From Streptococcus thalassemiae (GTDB taxonomy: Bacteria > Bacillota > Bacilli > Lactobacillales > Streptococcaceae): a stretch of 64,000 nt of DNA. The notes beneath the pieces were generated by a model. That model was not told where the DNA came from. It worked only from the letters and a program-made list of their open reading frames with translations, and did no database searches. Shown here piece after piece: positions 1 to 7,062 of this stretch (position 1 is the stretch's first letter; each line of letters begins with the position of its first letter). The position numbers and the translations under genes were made by a program. The stretch lies in NCBI RefSeq assembly GCF_903645285.1, contig NZ_CAHJXN010000001.1, positions 40,001 to 104,000 on the forward strand. The letters run 5' to 3'.

Positions 1-245
1 GCTTGCTGGTTCTTCTTGACCTTAGAAATATACTGAGGCGGTTTGATGTAAAATCTAAGCCGTGCCTTCAGTGCTACCTCAAGCATAGACTTACCAGCGT
101 ACTGTTTAGCAATCAATAACTGACAATGGTCACGCCAGATTTTCATATCCTGTTCTTCGTATGCTTTAACAAAATTCCCACGTTTTGCAAATCTTGGTCT
201 GGATTGTGGTTTGGGTTCTATTTCTAAAATCAATCGTTCTTTCAT
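1..245 (-). CDS. rusA: RusA-family Holliday junction resolvase, N-terminal part
   Basis: This is the N-terminal 81 residues of a reading frame that continues past the left window edge. It begins MKERLILEIEPKPQSRPRF; the P-x-P-Q-S-R-P-R block is the typical start of phage RusA-type endodeoxyribonucleases (PF05866), which cut Holliday junctions late in recombination or replication. A basic stretch and KPPQYISKVKK follow. The catalytic aspartates would mostly lie further on and cannot be checked. The start codon overlaps the stop of the upstream gene (ATGA), so the two are translationally coupled. It is the last gene visible in the early operon, downstream of ssb and ERF, which fits a recombination role. 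Confidence 0.8.
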   Translation of the reverse strand, partial: MKERLILEIEPKPQSRPRFAKRGNFVKAYEEQDMKIWRDHCQLLIAKQYAGKSMLEVALKARLRFYIKPPQYISKVKKNQQ

Positions 246-481
246 GTCTTTGTGAACACCTCATTCAGTTCCATAATCTCCTCATTGTTGTTATACGGAT
301 CATACGCTAACCGCCCAAAACCTGCTTTATTCGTGCTGGTTGGTGTGTTACCTGTCCATTTCAAATGCAGAAACTTACTGCACGCTCTACAACGAATTGA
401 TGAAGGTTTAATCTTAACCATTCTGTGATAACATTCCCCACAAAACGGACACTGCACGTCTACTTTTACTAATTCAGTCAT
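242..481 (-). CDS. Small phage protein with two CxxC pairs
   Basis: A 79-residue protein beginning MTELVKVDVQCPFC. It contains CPFCGEC followed about 20 residues later by CRAC, the spacing of a small zinc-ribbon, so a zinc-stabilised nucleic-acid-binding fold is likely. I know no specific function. I chose the ATG at 481. An in-frame TTG at 499 would add six residues but has no ribosome-binding site, whereas GGAAAA lies just ahead of 481. It sits between ssb and rusA in the early operon and overlaps the rusA start by 4 bases. Confidence 0.7.
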   Translation of the reverse strand: MTELVKVDVQCPFCGECYHRMVKIKPSSIRCRACSKFLHLKWTGNTPTSTNKAGFGRLAYDPYNNNEEIMELNEVFTKT

Positions 482-502
482 ATTTTTCCAATCTATCAAA
501 CA

Positions 503-1027
503 TTAAAATGGCAAATCATCATCACTGATATCCAATGGATTTGTTGTATTCCCCTCAAAGAAACTACCTTGTTGCCCGTAACTATTTCCATTTTGGAAAT
601 TGTTCCCTATGTTATTTCCATTTTGGAAAGAACTGCCCTGGTTGCTGTAACCCTGTTGCTGATAACCGCCATGATGATCTTGATGGCCTTGATTATTTTG
701 CTGACTGTTACGACTTTCTAGTAATTGGAAGTTACTAGCAACAACCTCTGTAACATAAATACGTTGACCTTGCTGATTATCATAGGTACGTGTTTGAATT
801 ACTCCTGTGATACCAATCAATGAGCCTTTTTTAGCCCAATTAGCAAGATTTTCAGCTGACTGTCTCCAGATAACACAATTGATAAAATCAGCATCACGCT
901 CTCCAGCCTCGTTCTTAAATGGACGATTTACAGCAAGAGTAAACGTAGCAACCGCAATATTAGATTGCGTATATTTTAGATTGGCATCTCTTGTAAGCCG
1001 CCCTACTAAAACAACGTTATTTATCAT
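503..1027 (-). CDS. ssb: Single-stranded DNA-binding protein (phage)
   Basis: A 174-residue SSB. Residues 1 to about 105 form the OB fold, starting [20 protein letters not shown] with the conserved W-x-x-x-A-E-N-L-A region. A Gln/Asn/Gly-rich flexible linker follows, then the acidic C-terminal tip DISDDDLPF, which recruits partner proteins. It coats single-stranded DNA during phage replication and works with the ERF annealing protein encoded upstream. Its start lies inside the end of a 58-codon gene, behind a strong GGAGGT. The chromosomal ssb is not in the window, so this is the phage copy. Confidence 0.95.
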   Translation of the reverse strand: MINNVVLVGRLTRDANLKYTQSNIAVATFTLAVNRPFKNEAGERDADFINCVIWRQSAENLANWAKKGSLIGITGVIQTRTYDNQQGQRIYVTEVVASNFQLLESRNSQQNNQGHQDHHGGYQQQGYSNQGSSFQNGNNIGNNFQNGNSYGQQGSFFEGNTTNPLDISDDDLPF

Positions 1028-1193
1028 TTTGCACCTCCTCTACTTCTGATACCTTGATTTCATTTGAACCAAAATTTAATAAGTCGGTGTATCGTTTCAC
1101 AAACTTAATAGCGGCCATAAATGAATTTTCTGCATTGATTTCTGACCCCAAATCAAGATCTGCAATTTTACCACTGACATAAAAACATCTCAT
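1017..1193 (-). CDS. Small phage protein, 58 aa, unknown
   Basis: A 58-codon frame beginning [20 protein letters not shown], preceded by AAAGGAG at good spacing and overlapping the ssb start by 11 bases. The protein is acidic at the C-terminus and has no membrane segment. I recognise no family. The tight overlaps on both sides and the strong ribosome-binding site argue that it is translated as part of the early operon. Confidence 0.65.
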   Translation of the reverse strand: MRCFYVSGKIADLDLGSEINAENSFMAAIKFVKRYTDLLNFGSNEIKVSEVEEVQNDK

Positions 1194-1254
1194 AGTTCTG
1201 ACTCCTTTCTGTTGACCAACCTTTTACATTTTCAATCAGTTCATTAAACTTCAT
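1168..1254 (-). CDS. 28-codon frame, possible relic of a MazG-like gene start
   Basis: It reads MKFNELIENVKGWSTERSQN and stops after 28 codons. The start overlaps the previous stop (ATGA), and an excellent GGAGGT lies 7 bases upstream. The N-terminus resembles that of phage MazG-like nucleotide pyrophosphohydrolases, which commonly open with a NELI-x-x-V-x-x-W-S-x-x-R pattern and run to about 100 residues. The catalytic EExxE motifs are missing, so I infer that only the first exon-like stub of such a gene survives. It could instead be a genuine micropeptide. Confidence 0.45.
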   Translation of the reverse strand: MKFNELIENVKGWSTERSQNYEMFLCQW

Positions 1255-1412
1255 TGTGCATACCTCCTGTTGCAATATTCACGTTCTAAGCTATCTAGCA
1301 CCACTTTTAAATACTCGATAGAGTAAATGGCAAGGCTTTTCTTTTCAATTTGTGTGAGAGGCCTGTTAGCCTCCTCAAACTCTAAAATAAGTTGATACTT
1401 TCTAAATCCCAC
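1251..1412 (-). CDS. Small phage protein, 53 aa, unknown
   Basis: A GTG-started 53-codon frame beginning MGFRKYQLILEFEEANRPLT. The GTG directly follows the DUF1351 stop codon, with GGAGGG a few bases upstream. Predicted to be helical, with many charged residues and no signal or membrane segment. It overlaps the next small frame by ATGA. No family recognised. Confidence 0.6.
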   Translation of the reverse strand: MGFRKYQLILEFEEANRPLTQIEKKSLAIYSIEYLKVVLDSLEREYCNRRYAQ

Positions 1413-2402
1413 CTAACCCTCCAAAGTTTCAAAGCTGATAAAGTTATCCTCAAGCCATTCTTTCAACTGATCAAACTGAGATTTCCCACCATGCAATGTC
1501 AAATGCAAGTCAATTGTTAAAGGCTCGCTAGGTTCAAATTTTGCCACCTCTCGCGCATTGTTTTGAGGTTCTGGTGTAATTGTACCCTGCTCCAAAATCT
1601 CGCCTGTTTCAGCATCGTAAGCCTTGATATGCGCATTTGCATTTTCTTTGGCCAATTGTTCAATCTCTGCAAGTCGTTCAGCTTCTGCTTTTTCTTGAGC
1701 CTCTTTCTGCTCTTTGCGTGCAATCTCAGCATCACGATCAGTTTTCATCATCTTGAAAACATCAACAAGGCTCTTACCATCTTCAAGATGTCTGATATAG
1801 CTATCAGCTGGCAAATCGTACTCTTGAGCTTGCTCTTGGATAGCTTGCTTGTTGGCCTTATATTCTTCCAGGGCATCAAATTCTGAAAGCACCAAGGCAT
1901 CCATTTCATCAAGTGTTGTATTTTTCAGCTCATACTTGCCTGTTTTAAAATATTTCTTGAGGCTGTACTCATCGTATTTGTCAGCGAATGTTGATTTTTC
2001 AATCCCTGCGAACATACACCTATCCTCAAAGGTAGTCCGGATAACATCCACGCGCATCAATCGTTCATGTTCATCAATCGCATTAAGTCCTGCTGTGATG
2101 TTTGAGATAACATTATCCAATGGCTCAACTGTTTTCTTATACCACTTCTCAAATTCCTTGTATGGATTATTGATGTTATTTTTGATTTCCTTACGCCGAG
2201 TTTCCAACGCCTCTTTTAATTTATTAAGGCGTGTACGCTCATCATAATCAATCTTATAAGTGGATGCCGTCACCTCATAATCCGTGTACTGTGCAACGAT
2301 TGCTGCAAGTTGTTTCTCAACGCTATCATAATCAACATTGATTACTGCTGGTTGGAAATCTACCTTAATTTCTGTCAAGCTATTAGTTACATCTTTTACC
2401 AT
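1413..2402 (-). CDS. DUF1351 phage protein
   Basis: A 329-residue protein matching the phage DUF1351 family (PF07083), which is regularly found beside ERF/RecT and SSB in Gram-positive phage early operons; its function is unknown. The middle (about residues 60-240) is very rich in Lys/Glu and likely forms long coiled coils. The C-terminal quarter carries a compact LTIDLHLTLHGGKSQFDQLK segment. AGGAGAA precedes the ATG at 2402. Context suggests an accessory role in DNA recombination or end processing, which is inference only. Confidence 0.8.
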   Translation of the reverse strand: MVKDVTNSLTEIKVDFQPAVINVDYDSVEKQLAAIVAQYTDYEVTASTYKIDYDERTRLNKLKEALETRRKEIKNNINNPYKEFEKWYKKTVEPLDNVISNITAGLNAIDEHERLMRVDVIRTTFEDRCMFAGIEKSTFADKYDEYSLKKYFKTGKYELKNTTLDEMDALVLSEFDALEEYKANKQAIQEQAQEYDLPADSYIRHLEDGKSLVDVFKMMKTDRDAEIARKEQKEAQEKAEAERLAEIEQLAKENANAHIKAYDAETGEILEQGTITPEPQNNAREVAKFEPSEPLTIDLHLTLHGGKSQFDQLKEWLEDNFISFETLEG

Positions 2403-2414
2403 GCCTTTGTTCTC

Positions 2415-2654
2415 CTAGTCTGTGAAAATTTTGATTTTACTACCTGATGATGAATGTCCAAAACATAAATTGCCATTATCACAAATTAAGGCAAGTTCTG
2501 TTTTTGATAAATTAGGGGTATTCTTGTAAATCTCATATAGTGAATTCCCGTAACCACCACCAACTCGACCATATACAACATCAACGGTTTCTTGATCTTG
2601 TTCATTCATTTTGTCGTAATTCCATTTGTCCTTGATGATATATTTCTCTTTCAA
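2415..2654 (-). CDS. Small phage protein, possibly frameshifted at its start
   Basis: A 79-residue frame from a TTG codon, containing KDKWNYDKMNEQDQETVDVV and a Gly-rich GRVGGGYG segment. No family recognised. The reading frame stays open for another 19 codons upstream of the TTG and encodes sensible sequence (ESQKQKSNLSALKEL), but no start codon is present there. An ATG that overlaps the ERF stop (ATGA at 2712-2715) is in a different frame and closes after 13 codons. Either translation starts at the TTG or a small indel has separated the original ATG from the body. Confidence 0.5.
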   Translation of the reverse strand: MKEKYIIKDKWNYDKMNEQDQETVDVVYGRVGGGYGNSLYEIYKNTPNLSKTELALICDNGNLCFGHSSSGSKIKIFTD

Positions 2655-2711
2655 CTCTTTTAGAGCTGAAAGATTAGATTTCTGTTTTTGGCTTTCGTTT
2701 TCTGTGAAAGC

Positions 2712-3437
2712 TCATGGCGAATAAATTTTATTTTCAGTCATGTCTTGTACTCCTTGTTTTTCGTATGCTTTTTGAATTTGTTTAGTGAGATATTCCATCA
2801 CTATGTTATAGCCATCAACTGGCACTTTGTGGAAATCATCTATTTGGTACTTGCTCAATACAAAATTTGCAACTGTATCAACTGGCGCTCCCTTAATCGT
2901 CGCAATTTCTTCAACGTTCTTGATAATTTCTTGATACTGAATGTTGTCAATGTACCTTACTTGATTTTGTTCTCGGGCTTGCTGGTTGTTTGGTTTCTGT
3001 TGCTGATTATTCTGCCCTTGCTCTTGGCTTTCTTCTACTGGATACTCATCAATATCTTTTTCACCAATCGCAAACAACCCCTGCAAAGCATATTTTCGAG
3101 CGTATGAGCTGACTGCACCTGTCCATTGCGGATCTTGCATTTGTTTAATCTGCCCTTTTTGGGTATTAAATACTGGAACTGGACTCATTTCAGCGTATGC
3201 TGTTGATTGGTACCTCTCGTCTCTCTCATCATTAAAAGCTACGGCTGTTGCTTTTACAAAGATTTTTCCAACAAGCTCAATGAGTTCATCAGTTACGATT
3301 ACAGACCAATCGCTTTTTAGCTCTTTGAAAGTTGTATAGATGTCCTCGGCATTTCTAAATGCGTACTTTACATCTTTGGATTTCTTTTTTTCTAATTGCA
3401 TTTTTTGTTGCAACTCTGGGAAAGTTAAACTTGCCAT
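2712..3437 (-). CDS. erf: ERF-family single-strand annealing protein
   Basis: A 241-residue protein of the ERF superfamily (PF04404), phage proteins that anneal complementary single strands for recombination. The core (about residues 1-130) carries the family's central SSYARKYALQGLFAIGEKD segment. A Gln/Asn-rich linker (about 140-160) and a C-terminal helical region follow. The start has a strong AAAGGAGGA. It acts with the SSB, DUF1351 and RusA proteins encoded downstream in the same operon. Confidence 0.9.
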   Translation of the reverse strand: MASLTFPELQQKMQLEKKKSKDVKYAFRNAEDIYTTFKELKSDWSVIVTDELIELVGKIFVKATAVAFNDERDERYQSTAYAEMSPVPVFNTQKGQIKQMQDPQWTGAVSSYARKYALQGLFAIGEKDIDEYPVEESQEQGQNNQQQKPNNQQAREQNQVRYIDNIQYQEIIKNVEEIATIKGAPVDTVANFVLSKYQIDDFHKVPVDGYNIVMEYLTKQIQKAYEKQGVQDMTENKIYSP

Positions 3438-3469
3438 TTTCTTCCTCCTTTAAAAACTCTGTAATTCCC

Positions 3470-3556
3470 TTATTTTAGCCCAAGGTCCAGCAATTCGTTT
3501 TTTTCTTCATGATTGGCCAAAAGCCATACACGGTTTTCAAGTTCAATTCTAGTCAT
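3470..3556 (-). CDS. 28-aa phage micropeptide
   Basis: It reads MTRIELENRVWLLANHEEKN and ends after 28 codons, just before the ERF ribosome-binding site. AAAGGAG lies at good spacing ahead of the ATG, which is the main support. Predicted to be a short amphipathic helix of unknown role. Confidence 0.5.
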   Translation of the reverse strand: MTRIELENRVWLLANHEEKNELLDLGLK

Positions 3557-3572
3557 CAGCGTCTCCTTTGCT

Positions 3573-3920
3573 CTACCCCAAATGCTTTGCATAGCGTGAT
3601 CTTCGTGGTTCTGGTAAGGATAATGGCTCAGGACGCAATCCTACAGGCGGTTCATTGTCGTATGTGAAGCCCTTGAACTCCCGACGGACATTCTTGCGGA
3701 TTTCTTGACGCTGTGCCTCTCTACCACGTTCGTATGCTTGGTTGTACCCTTGGATAATCATAGACGCAAATTCTTGCTCTTCTCGTCTCTCTTCTTCCTT
3801 CTGGCGGATTCTCTCCTCTTCCTGCTTATCCAACTGATGAGCTATAAACCCTGCGATGATAAATCCTAAAATCACTGCGCCAGTTCCTAAAAGCTGGCTA
3901 ACTAATGGTGGTTCAAACAT
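3573..3920 (-). CDS. Small membrane-anchored phage protein
   Basis: 115 residues beginning MFEPPLVSQLLGTGAVILGF. One transmembrane helix spans about residues 8-29. A highly charged Glu/Arg coiled-coil region follows (about 32-50), then a basic, proline-containing tail. A single N-terminal anchor with a cytoplasmic charged helix is implied. The frame is open further upstream, but that extension overlaps the next gene; the ATG at 3920 has AGGAGAG before it. Function unknown. Confidence 0.65.
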   Translation of the reverse strand: MFEPPLVSQLLGTGAVILGFIIAGFIAHQLDKQEEERIRQKEEERREEQEFASMIIQGYNQAYERGREAQRQEIRKNVRREFKGFTYDNEPPVGLRPEPLSLPEPRRSRYAKHLG

Positions 3921-3930
3921 TTTCTCTCTC

Positions 3931-4242
3931 CTATACTCCGAATTGTTTTTCTTTCTTGATATTCTCAAGCATTTCTGATAAAGTTTCTTTCTTCGCACGA
4001 TAGCGATTGCGACTTTTCCATTTGACGAACATGCGAAATCCTTCGTAATCGATAAATACAATCTTATGAGTTGGGTTATCGATGAACTGCTTAAAATCAG
4101 GATGTTCTCGCATTTCACCCGCCCAGACTTTTGCAGTCCCTGGAGTCAACCCTTCCCACCTCTGACAAAGATGTTTGTAATCGCCATGCGTAGCTTTTTC
4201 GTCCACATCAACTGGCTTATAAGTAATTTCTGTTTTCGGCAT
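3931..4242 (-). CDS. Phage excisionase-like or DUF771-type DNA-binding protein
   Basis: 103 residues beginning MPKTEITYKPVDVDEKATHG. The second half (HPDFKQFIDNPTHKIVFIDY, then MFVKWKSRNRYR) looks like the short winged-helix proteins of streptococcal phages that are usually annotated as excisionase-like or DUF771. These are thought to bind DNA. The start at 4242 follows GGGAGGA; an upstream in-frame start would skip this site. The family assignment is from memory and tentative. Confidence 0.55.
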   Translation of the reverse strand: MPKTEITYKPVDVDEKATHGDYKHLCQRWEGLTPGTAKVWAGEMREHPDFKQFIDNPTHKIVFIDYEGFRMFVKWKSRNRYRAKKETLSEMLENIKKEKQFGV

Positions 4243-4289
4243 GCAATTTCCTCCCTTTCGTGTTATAATCATGTTGAATATTTAAGTAT

Positions 4290-4320
4290 GCGCCTGATTG
4301 CCGTCAGGTGCTTTTATTTT
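4290..4320 (+). terminator. Hairpin with T-tract on the + strand
   Basis: GCGCCTGA and TCAGGTGC form an 8-bp stem (one G-T pair) around a 6-base loop, followed on the + strand by TTTTATTTTT. That is the form of an intrinsic terminator for rightward transcription, although the surrounding genes run leftward. A TG-T-TATAAT extended -10 lies at 4261-4269 in the same direction. Confidence 0.5.
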
Positions 4321-4538
4321 TAGATTCTATAGACGCTTCCATTTGTTGCATAGTACGTCAGCTCGTTCATCTTTCTTGTAAACTGGTAGTCGCTTGTAAT
4401 CAGCAACCGCTCTTTCAGCAAGCTAGATAGTCCGTAGTGATTAGCTTCAAACTGTTCAATAATTTTCTGACGTTCTTCAGTAGTCACTTGCTGACAAGGT
4501 GCGTCTAGACTCTGTGTCATTGCTAAATTTGAACGCAT
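4320..4538 (-). CDS. Phage protein, 72 aa, unknown
   Basis: The frame begins MRSNLAMTQSLDAPCQQVTT and overlaps the last 20 codons of the dnaC-like gene. No good ribosome-binding site precedes either possible ATG (4538 or 4520), so it would depend on coupling to the upstream gene. The body (ERQKIIEQFEANHYGLSSLL) is predicted helical. No family recognised. I keep it because it fills the interval in the operon direction up to the next regulated gene. Confidence 0.45.
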   Translation of the reverse strand: MRSNLAMTQSLDAPCQQVTTEERQKIIEQFEANHYGLSSLLKERLLITSDYQFTRKMNELTYYATNGSVYRI

Positions 4539-5331
4539 TGGTCTTCATGTTTCCTTTCGTTATTCTATCTACTAGGCTTTTCTCGTAAAGTTGCTCCAAG
4601 TGATTGCCTCCATAATTCGTAGTTATAATCGTATTCGTCCTGTTTTCAAGTATCTGATACAGGACTTTTTGCATCCAGTTGTTCCCCTGTTTGATTTCAT
4701 CTCCTACACTTGACTCTTTGCCAAGGTCATCCAAAATCAAGTAGTCTACTTTCTGCAAGAACTGGATAGTCCGTCTTTCTTCCCACTTGGAATCCTTGTA
4801 TCTAAAAGCGTCTTTCATCCGTGAGAATAGTTCCATGGAGGGAATATAGACCACCGAGCGCTTCAACTGGAACTTCTGAAAACTCTCGTTCAGCGTCTTG
4901 GCAATTCCAACTGCTAGATGGCTCTTACCAACTCCAGGCGGACCGCTGATAATCGTATTCCCCTCATATCGCTCCTTCACATAGTCAACCGTCACACGCT
5001 TAGCGAAATTGACTGCTTCAGCATCTTGGTCTGTGTGAATCTCAAAGTTGCCGATAGTGGCATTTTGTAAATCAGGTGGAATGATGCTCTCCTTAGAAAA
5101 TAAAGAGTAAGACCGTGTATTTCTGATTTGAGCCTCAGCTTGAGCAAGTTGTTCGCCTGCTTGACTGTTGATTTTATCCTGCCAACATTCAGGACAATAA
5201 GTCATCACATTCTGTGTGCAAGGGTTGACTGAACGCCACATATACACACCTTCATGCTTGGGACATTGAGTATTCAAAGTTTCAATCTGTAAAAATCTAC
5301 CCTGCAATTCATCTCTTGATACTGCTCGCAT
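4477..5331 (-). CDS. dnaC: DnaC-like helicase loader ATPase
   Basis: A 284-residue AAA+ ATPase of the DnaC/DnaI/IstB type. The N-terminus has four cysteines (C23, C38, C46, C49) that likely bind zinc, as in phage DnaC-like loaders. Walker A GPPGVGKS is at about 130-137 and Walker B LILDD at about 198-202, with sensor residues in IITTNYGG. It would load the replicative helicase at the phage origin. It follows the replisome organiser gene by 9 bases and has a perfect AGGAGGG before the ATG, the usual organiser-loader pairing of streptococcal phages. Confidence 0.9.
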   Translation of the reverse strand: MRAVSRDELQGRFLQIETLNTQCPKHEGVYMWRSVNPCTQNVMTYCPECWQDKINSQAGEQLAQAEAQIRNTRSYSLFSKESIIPPDLQNATIGNFEIHTDQDAEAVNFAKRVTVDYVKERYEGNTIISGPPGVGKSHLAVGIAKTLNESFQKFQLKRSVVYIPSMELFSRMKDAFRYKDSKWEERRTIQFLQKVDYLILDDLGKESSVGDEIKQGNNWMQKVLYQILENRTNTIITTNYGGNHLEQLYEKSLVDRITKGNMKTNAFKFSNDTESRRTLSASDY

Positions 5332-5340
5332 AGCACCCTC

Positions 5341-6192
5341 CTAGAATCCCAGTCGTGGGTTGTAACCATCGTCTGACAATCTCAACTCACTGCTCGACTT
5401 CCCACTTGACCGCTTCGGTTTCTGTCTATTCTCTACCAACTTAACAGTAGTTAAACCTTTCTGTTTCCAGTCTCTTAAGATACTCTCCAGATATTTGAAG
5501 TAAGGTTTACCATTTCCCACACATTCCTTGATTGCTAACTTGATAACCTCTTTACTATGATCTTGTAAGAAGTATTTCAAGTCCTCAATCTCAAATGGTG
5601 TTGGGTATCTTCCAAACTCTGAAAAAATCCAATCGTGAACAATTCCCAAATCATTTTCTGCGGGTGCGTCCTCCATACTATATAGATTATTAGCACCAGC
5701 ACCATCTGGTTCAGTAAGGTTGGTTATATCAGGTTGGTTATTATTAGGTTGGTTAGCCTTAACATTTTTAAGTTCTTGAACTAAAGTTTCTTTAGTTCCC
5801 CCCTTAACATTTTTAAGTTCTTGAACTAAAGTTTCTTTAGTTCTGATTTTCTGAGGATATAGTAAATTCGCCAATCTAACGCCCTGCCTTTTTTCTTTCA
5901 AAAGGCCATGTTCTATCAGTTGTCCTTTTAATTTAATTACTACTGGTTCGCTTTTTTTAATCCAACTACATATTTCAGGATTTGTAGCTATAACGTACAA
6001 ATGCCCTTCCTTGTCAGTAAAGTGTTGCTTGTTTTTTCGAGATAATGAAACACGGTCAATCAGAATACCATAAATCATAACAGCTAGTGGATCTAATCCT
6101 GAGAAATAATCATCTTCTATTAGCCGATACGGAATTTTAAAGTATCTCTCATGATTATCCATATCTACCTCTGTAAAGTATTGGTCATTCAT
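5341..6192 (-). CDS. Phage replisome organiser (RepA_N / DnaD-like)
   Basis: 283 residues. Residues about 10-110 match the RepA_N-type initiator domain (YFKIPYRLIEDDYFSGLDPL, then KKSEPVVIKLKGQLIEHGLL), a winged-helix DNA binder. Residues about 185-255 match the DnaD-like C-terminal domain (WIFSEFGRYPTPFEIEDL, then YLESILRDW), which contacts the helicase loader. In between, a 15-residue unit (TKETLVQELKNVK plus two) is repeated in tandem because the DNA beneath carries a 42-bp direct repeat. Its start overlaps the upstream regulator stop (ATGA). It is predicted to bind the origin and recruit the DnaC-like protein encoded next. Confidence 0.85.
   Translation of the reverse strand: MNDQYFTEVDMDNHERYFKIPYRLIEDDYFSGLDPLAVMIYGILIDRVSLSRKNKQHFTDKEGHLYVIATNPEICSWIKKSEPVVIKLKGQLIEHGLLKEKRQGVRLANLLYPQKIRTKETLVQELKNVKGGTKETLVQELKNVKANQPNNNQPDITNLTEPDGAGANNLYSMEDAPAENDLGIVHDWIFSEFGRYPTPFEIEDLKYFLQDHSKEVIKLAIKECVGNGKPYFKYLESILRDWKQKGLTTVKLVENRQKPKRSSGKSSSELRLSDDGYNPRLGF
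5717..5843. repeat. Repeat cluster inside the initiator gene, candidate phage origin
   Basis: Three copies of AGGTTGGTTA lie at 5717, 5731 and 5746. Two identical 42-bp direct repeats follow at 5757-5798 and 5802-5843. Each 42-mer contains the palindrome GAACTAAAG-TTT-CTTTAGTTC and a second inverted pair AGTTC-TT-GAACT. Iterons within the initiator gene are the usual form of lactic phage replication origins; the origin role is inferred. Confidence 0.6.
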
Positions 6193-6416
6193 ATCTCTCC
6201 TAAACTATGATTTAATTCGTATTTTTTTCCTAAAAAAATAAAATCTTTTTTAACATTGTATAACCGAGCTAGCTTATCTAATAAATCAACTGGAATTTTA
6301 GAACTGTCATGCTCATATTTCAACAACGTTTGTTGATGAATTTGTAGTTTATCAGCAACTTCTTTTGCAGATAAATTGTAATTTGTTCTTATTGCTCGTA
6401 GCGTCATCTTTTGCAC
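6189..6416 (-). CDS. XRE-family helix-turn-helix regulator (early operon)
   Basis: 75 residues with an XRE/Cro-type helix-turn-helix at about 8-60 (LSAKEVADKLQIHQQTLLKY). I chose the GTG at 6416 because AAGGGGGT sits 6 bases ahead; the internal ATG at 6407 is too far from that site. It is the last regulator before the replication genes and overlaps the replisome organiser start by 4 bases. It may act as a second-stage regulator of the early operon. A Cro role is less likely, since it is not the first gene after the switch. Confidence 0.75.
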   Translation of the reverse strand: MQKMTLRAIRTNYNLSAKEVADKLQIHQQTLLKYEHDSSKIPVDLLDKLARLYNVKKDFIFLGKKYELNHSLGEI

Positions 6417-6420
6417 GCAC

Positions 6421-6567
6421 TCACCCCCTTGTTTTACATTCCGGCGCCCTGAGTTCTATCTCATAGCTGGCTTGTCTAAATAGCCTCTCACACGCTATCT
6501 TTGCTTCTCTGTACGTTTCATGCGAGCCAATGAATTGATCTGCAAGTTCTATGACTTTTTCTGTCAT
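6421..6567 (-). CDS. Small phage protein, 48 aa, unknown
   Basis: It begins MTEKVIELADQFIGSHETYR, is mostly helical and charged, and has one Cys pair too far apart to call a metal site. The ATG at 6567 has AAAGGAGG upstream. An alternative start 13 codons earlier would bypass this site. No family recognised. Confidence 0.6.
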   Translation of the reverse strand: MTEKVIELADQFIGSHETYREAKIACERLFRQASYEIELRAPECKTRG

Positions 6568-6638
6568 TCTATCGCCTCCTTTTTTATTTTGCTCTTGGAG
6601 CAACAACCTGCCAAAGATTCGAACCTTGGTGATACCAA

Positions 6639-6914
6639 TCAGGCTACATTCATTTTGTCAAGCATTCCTTCAAATGCTGCATCAAAACGAATGTCATCGA
6701 TTTCATCTTGAGTGAAACCAGAATCAATAAGGTAACGTTCTTGACGTTCGATCTCTTCTGCTAACTCTGTCCATCCGAAAGCGAATTGACGGCAGTTAGT
6801 GCAGAATGCTTCAAGTTGGCTATAGAGGAAGTTTTCCTCGCAAGTGCCTTGAATTAAAGTTTCCTTTGCTACTGCTTTGAAGATGTTGATTGCTTTCTCG
6901 TTTAATGTGTTCAT
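6639..6914 (-). CDS. First gene of the prophage early operon, unknown
   Basis: 91 residues beginning MNTLNEKAINIFKAVAKETL, acidic and helical, with two cysteines (FCTNC). It is the first gene behind the strong leftward promoter at 6964-6992, the position usually held by Cro or an anti-repressor, yet it has no helix-turn-helix that I can see. CGGAGGG precedes the ATG. Function unknown. Confidence 0.65.
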   Translation of the reverse strand: MNTLNEKAINIFKAVAKETLIQGTCEENFLYSQLEAFCTNCRQFAFGWTELAEEIERQERYLIDSGFTQDEIDDIRFDAAFEGMLDKMNVA

Positions 6915-6963
6915 GATGTTTCCCTCCGATTTGTTTTTTTGTTATTTCCTTAAGCTTGATTTA

Positions 6964-6992
6964 ATTATACTACGAATTAAATCGTATGTCAA
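6964..6992 (-). promoter_or_regulatory. Early leftward promoter of the prophage
   Basis: On the - strand: TTGACA (6992-6987), a 17-base spacer and TATAAT (6969-6964), a perfect sigma-A consensus. The whole spacer except one base is the palindrome TACGAATTAAATCGTA (6971-6986), so a bound repressor would block RNA polymerase directly. Confidence 0.85.
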
Positions 6993-7057
6993 TACTTTTT
7001 TAGAATTTTTTCGTATTTTTTTCGAATTTTTTATTTACAAATACGAAAATAAGCGTT
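6971..7057. promoter_or_regulatory. Repressor operators O1-O3 of the prophage switch
   Basis: A 16-bp pattern TACGA-N6-TCGTA occurs perfectly at 6971-6986 (O1). It recurs with two mismatches at 7000-7015 (TTAGA-N6-TCGTA, O2) and at 7042-7057 (TACGA-N6-GCGTT, O3). O1 fills the spacer of the leftward promoter; O3 fills the spacer of the repressor promoter. Binding by the adjacent CI-like protein is inferred. Confidence 0.6.
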
Positions 7058-7062
7058 ATTAT
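7034..7062 (+). promoter_or_regulatory. Repressor maintenance promoter
   Basis: TTTACA (7034-7039), 17 bases, TATTAT (7057-7062), then an AAAGGAG ribosome-binding site and the repressor ATG at 7090. Operator O3 lies between the two hexamers, suggesting self-repression at high repressor levels. Confidence 0.65.

Noticed and set aside
5757..5843. Two 42-bp repeats as a CRISPR-like array
   Set aside because: Only two copies with a 3-base interval, in frame inside a coding gene, and no cas genes nearby.
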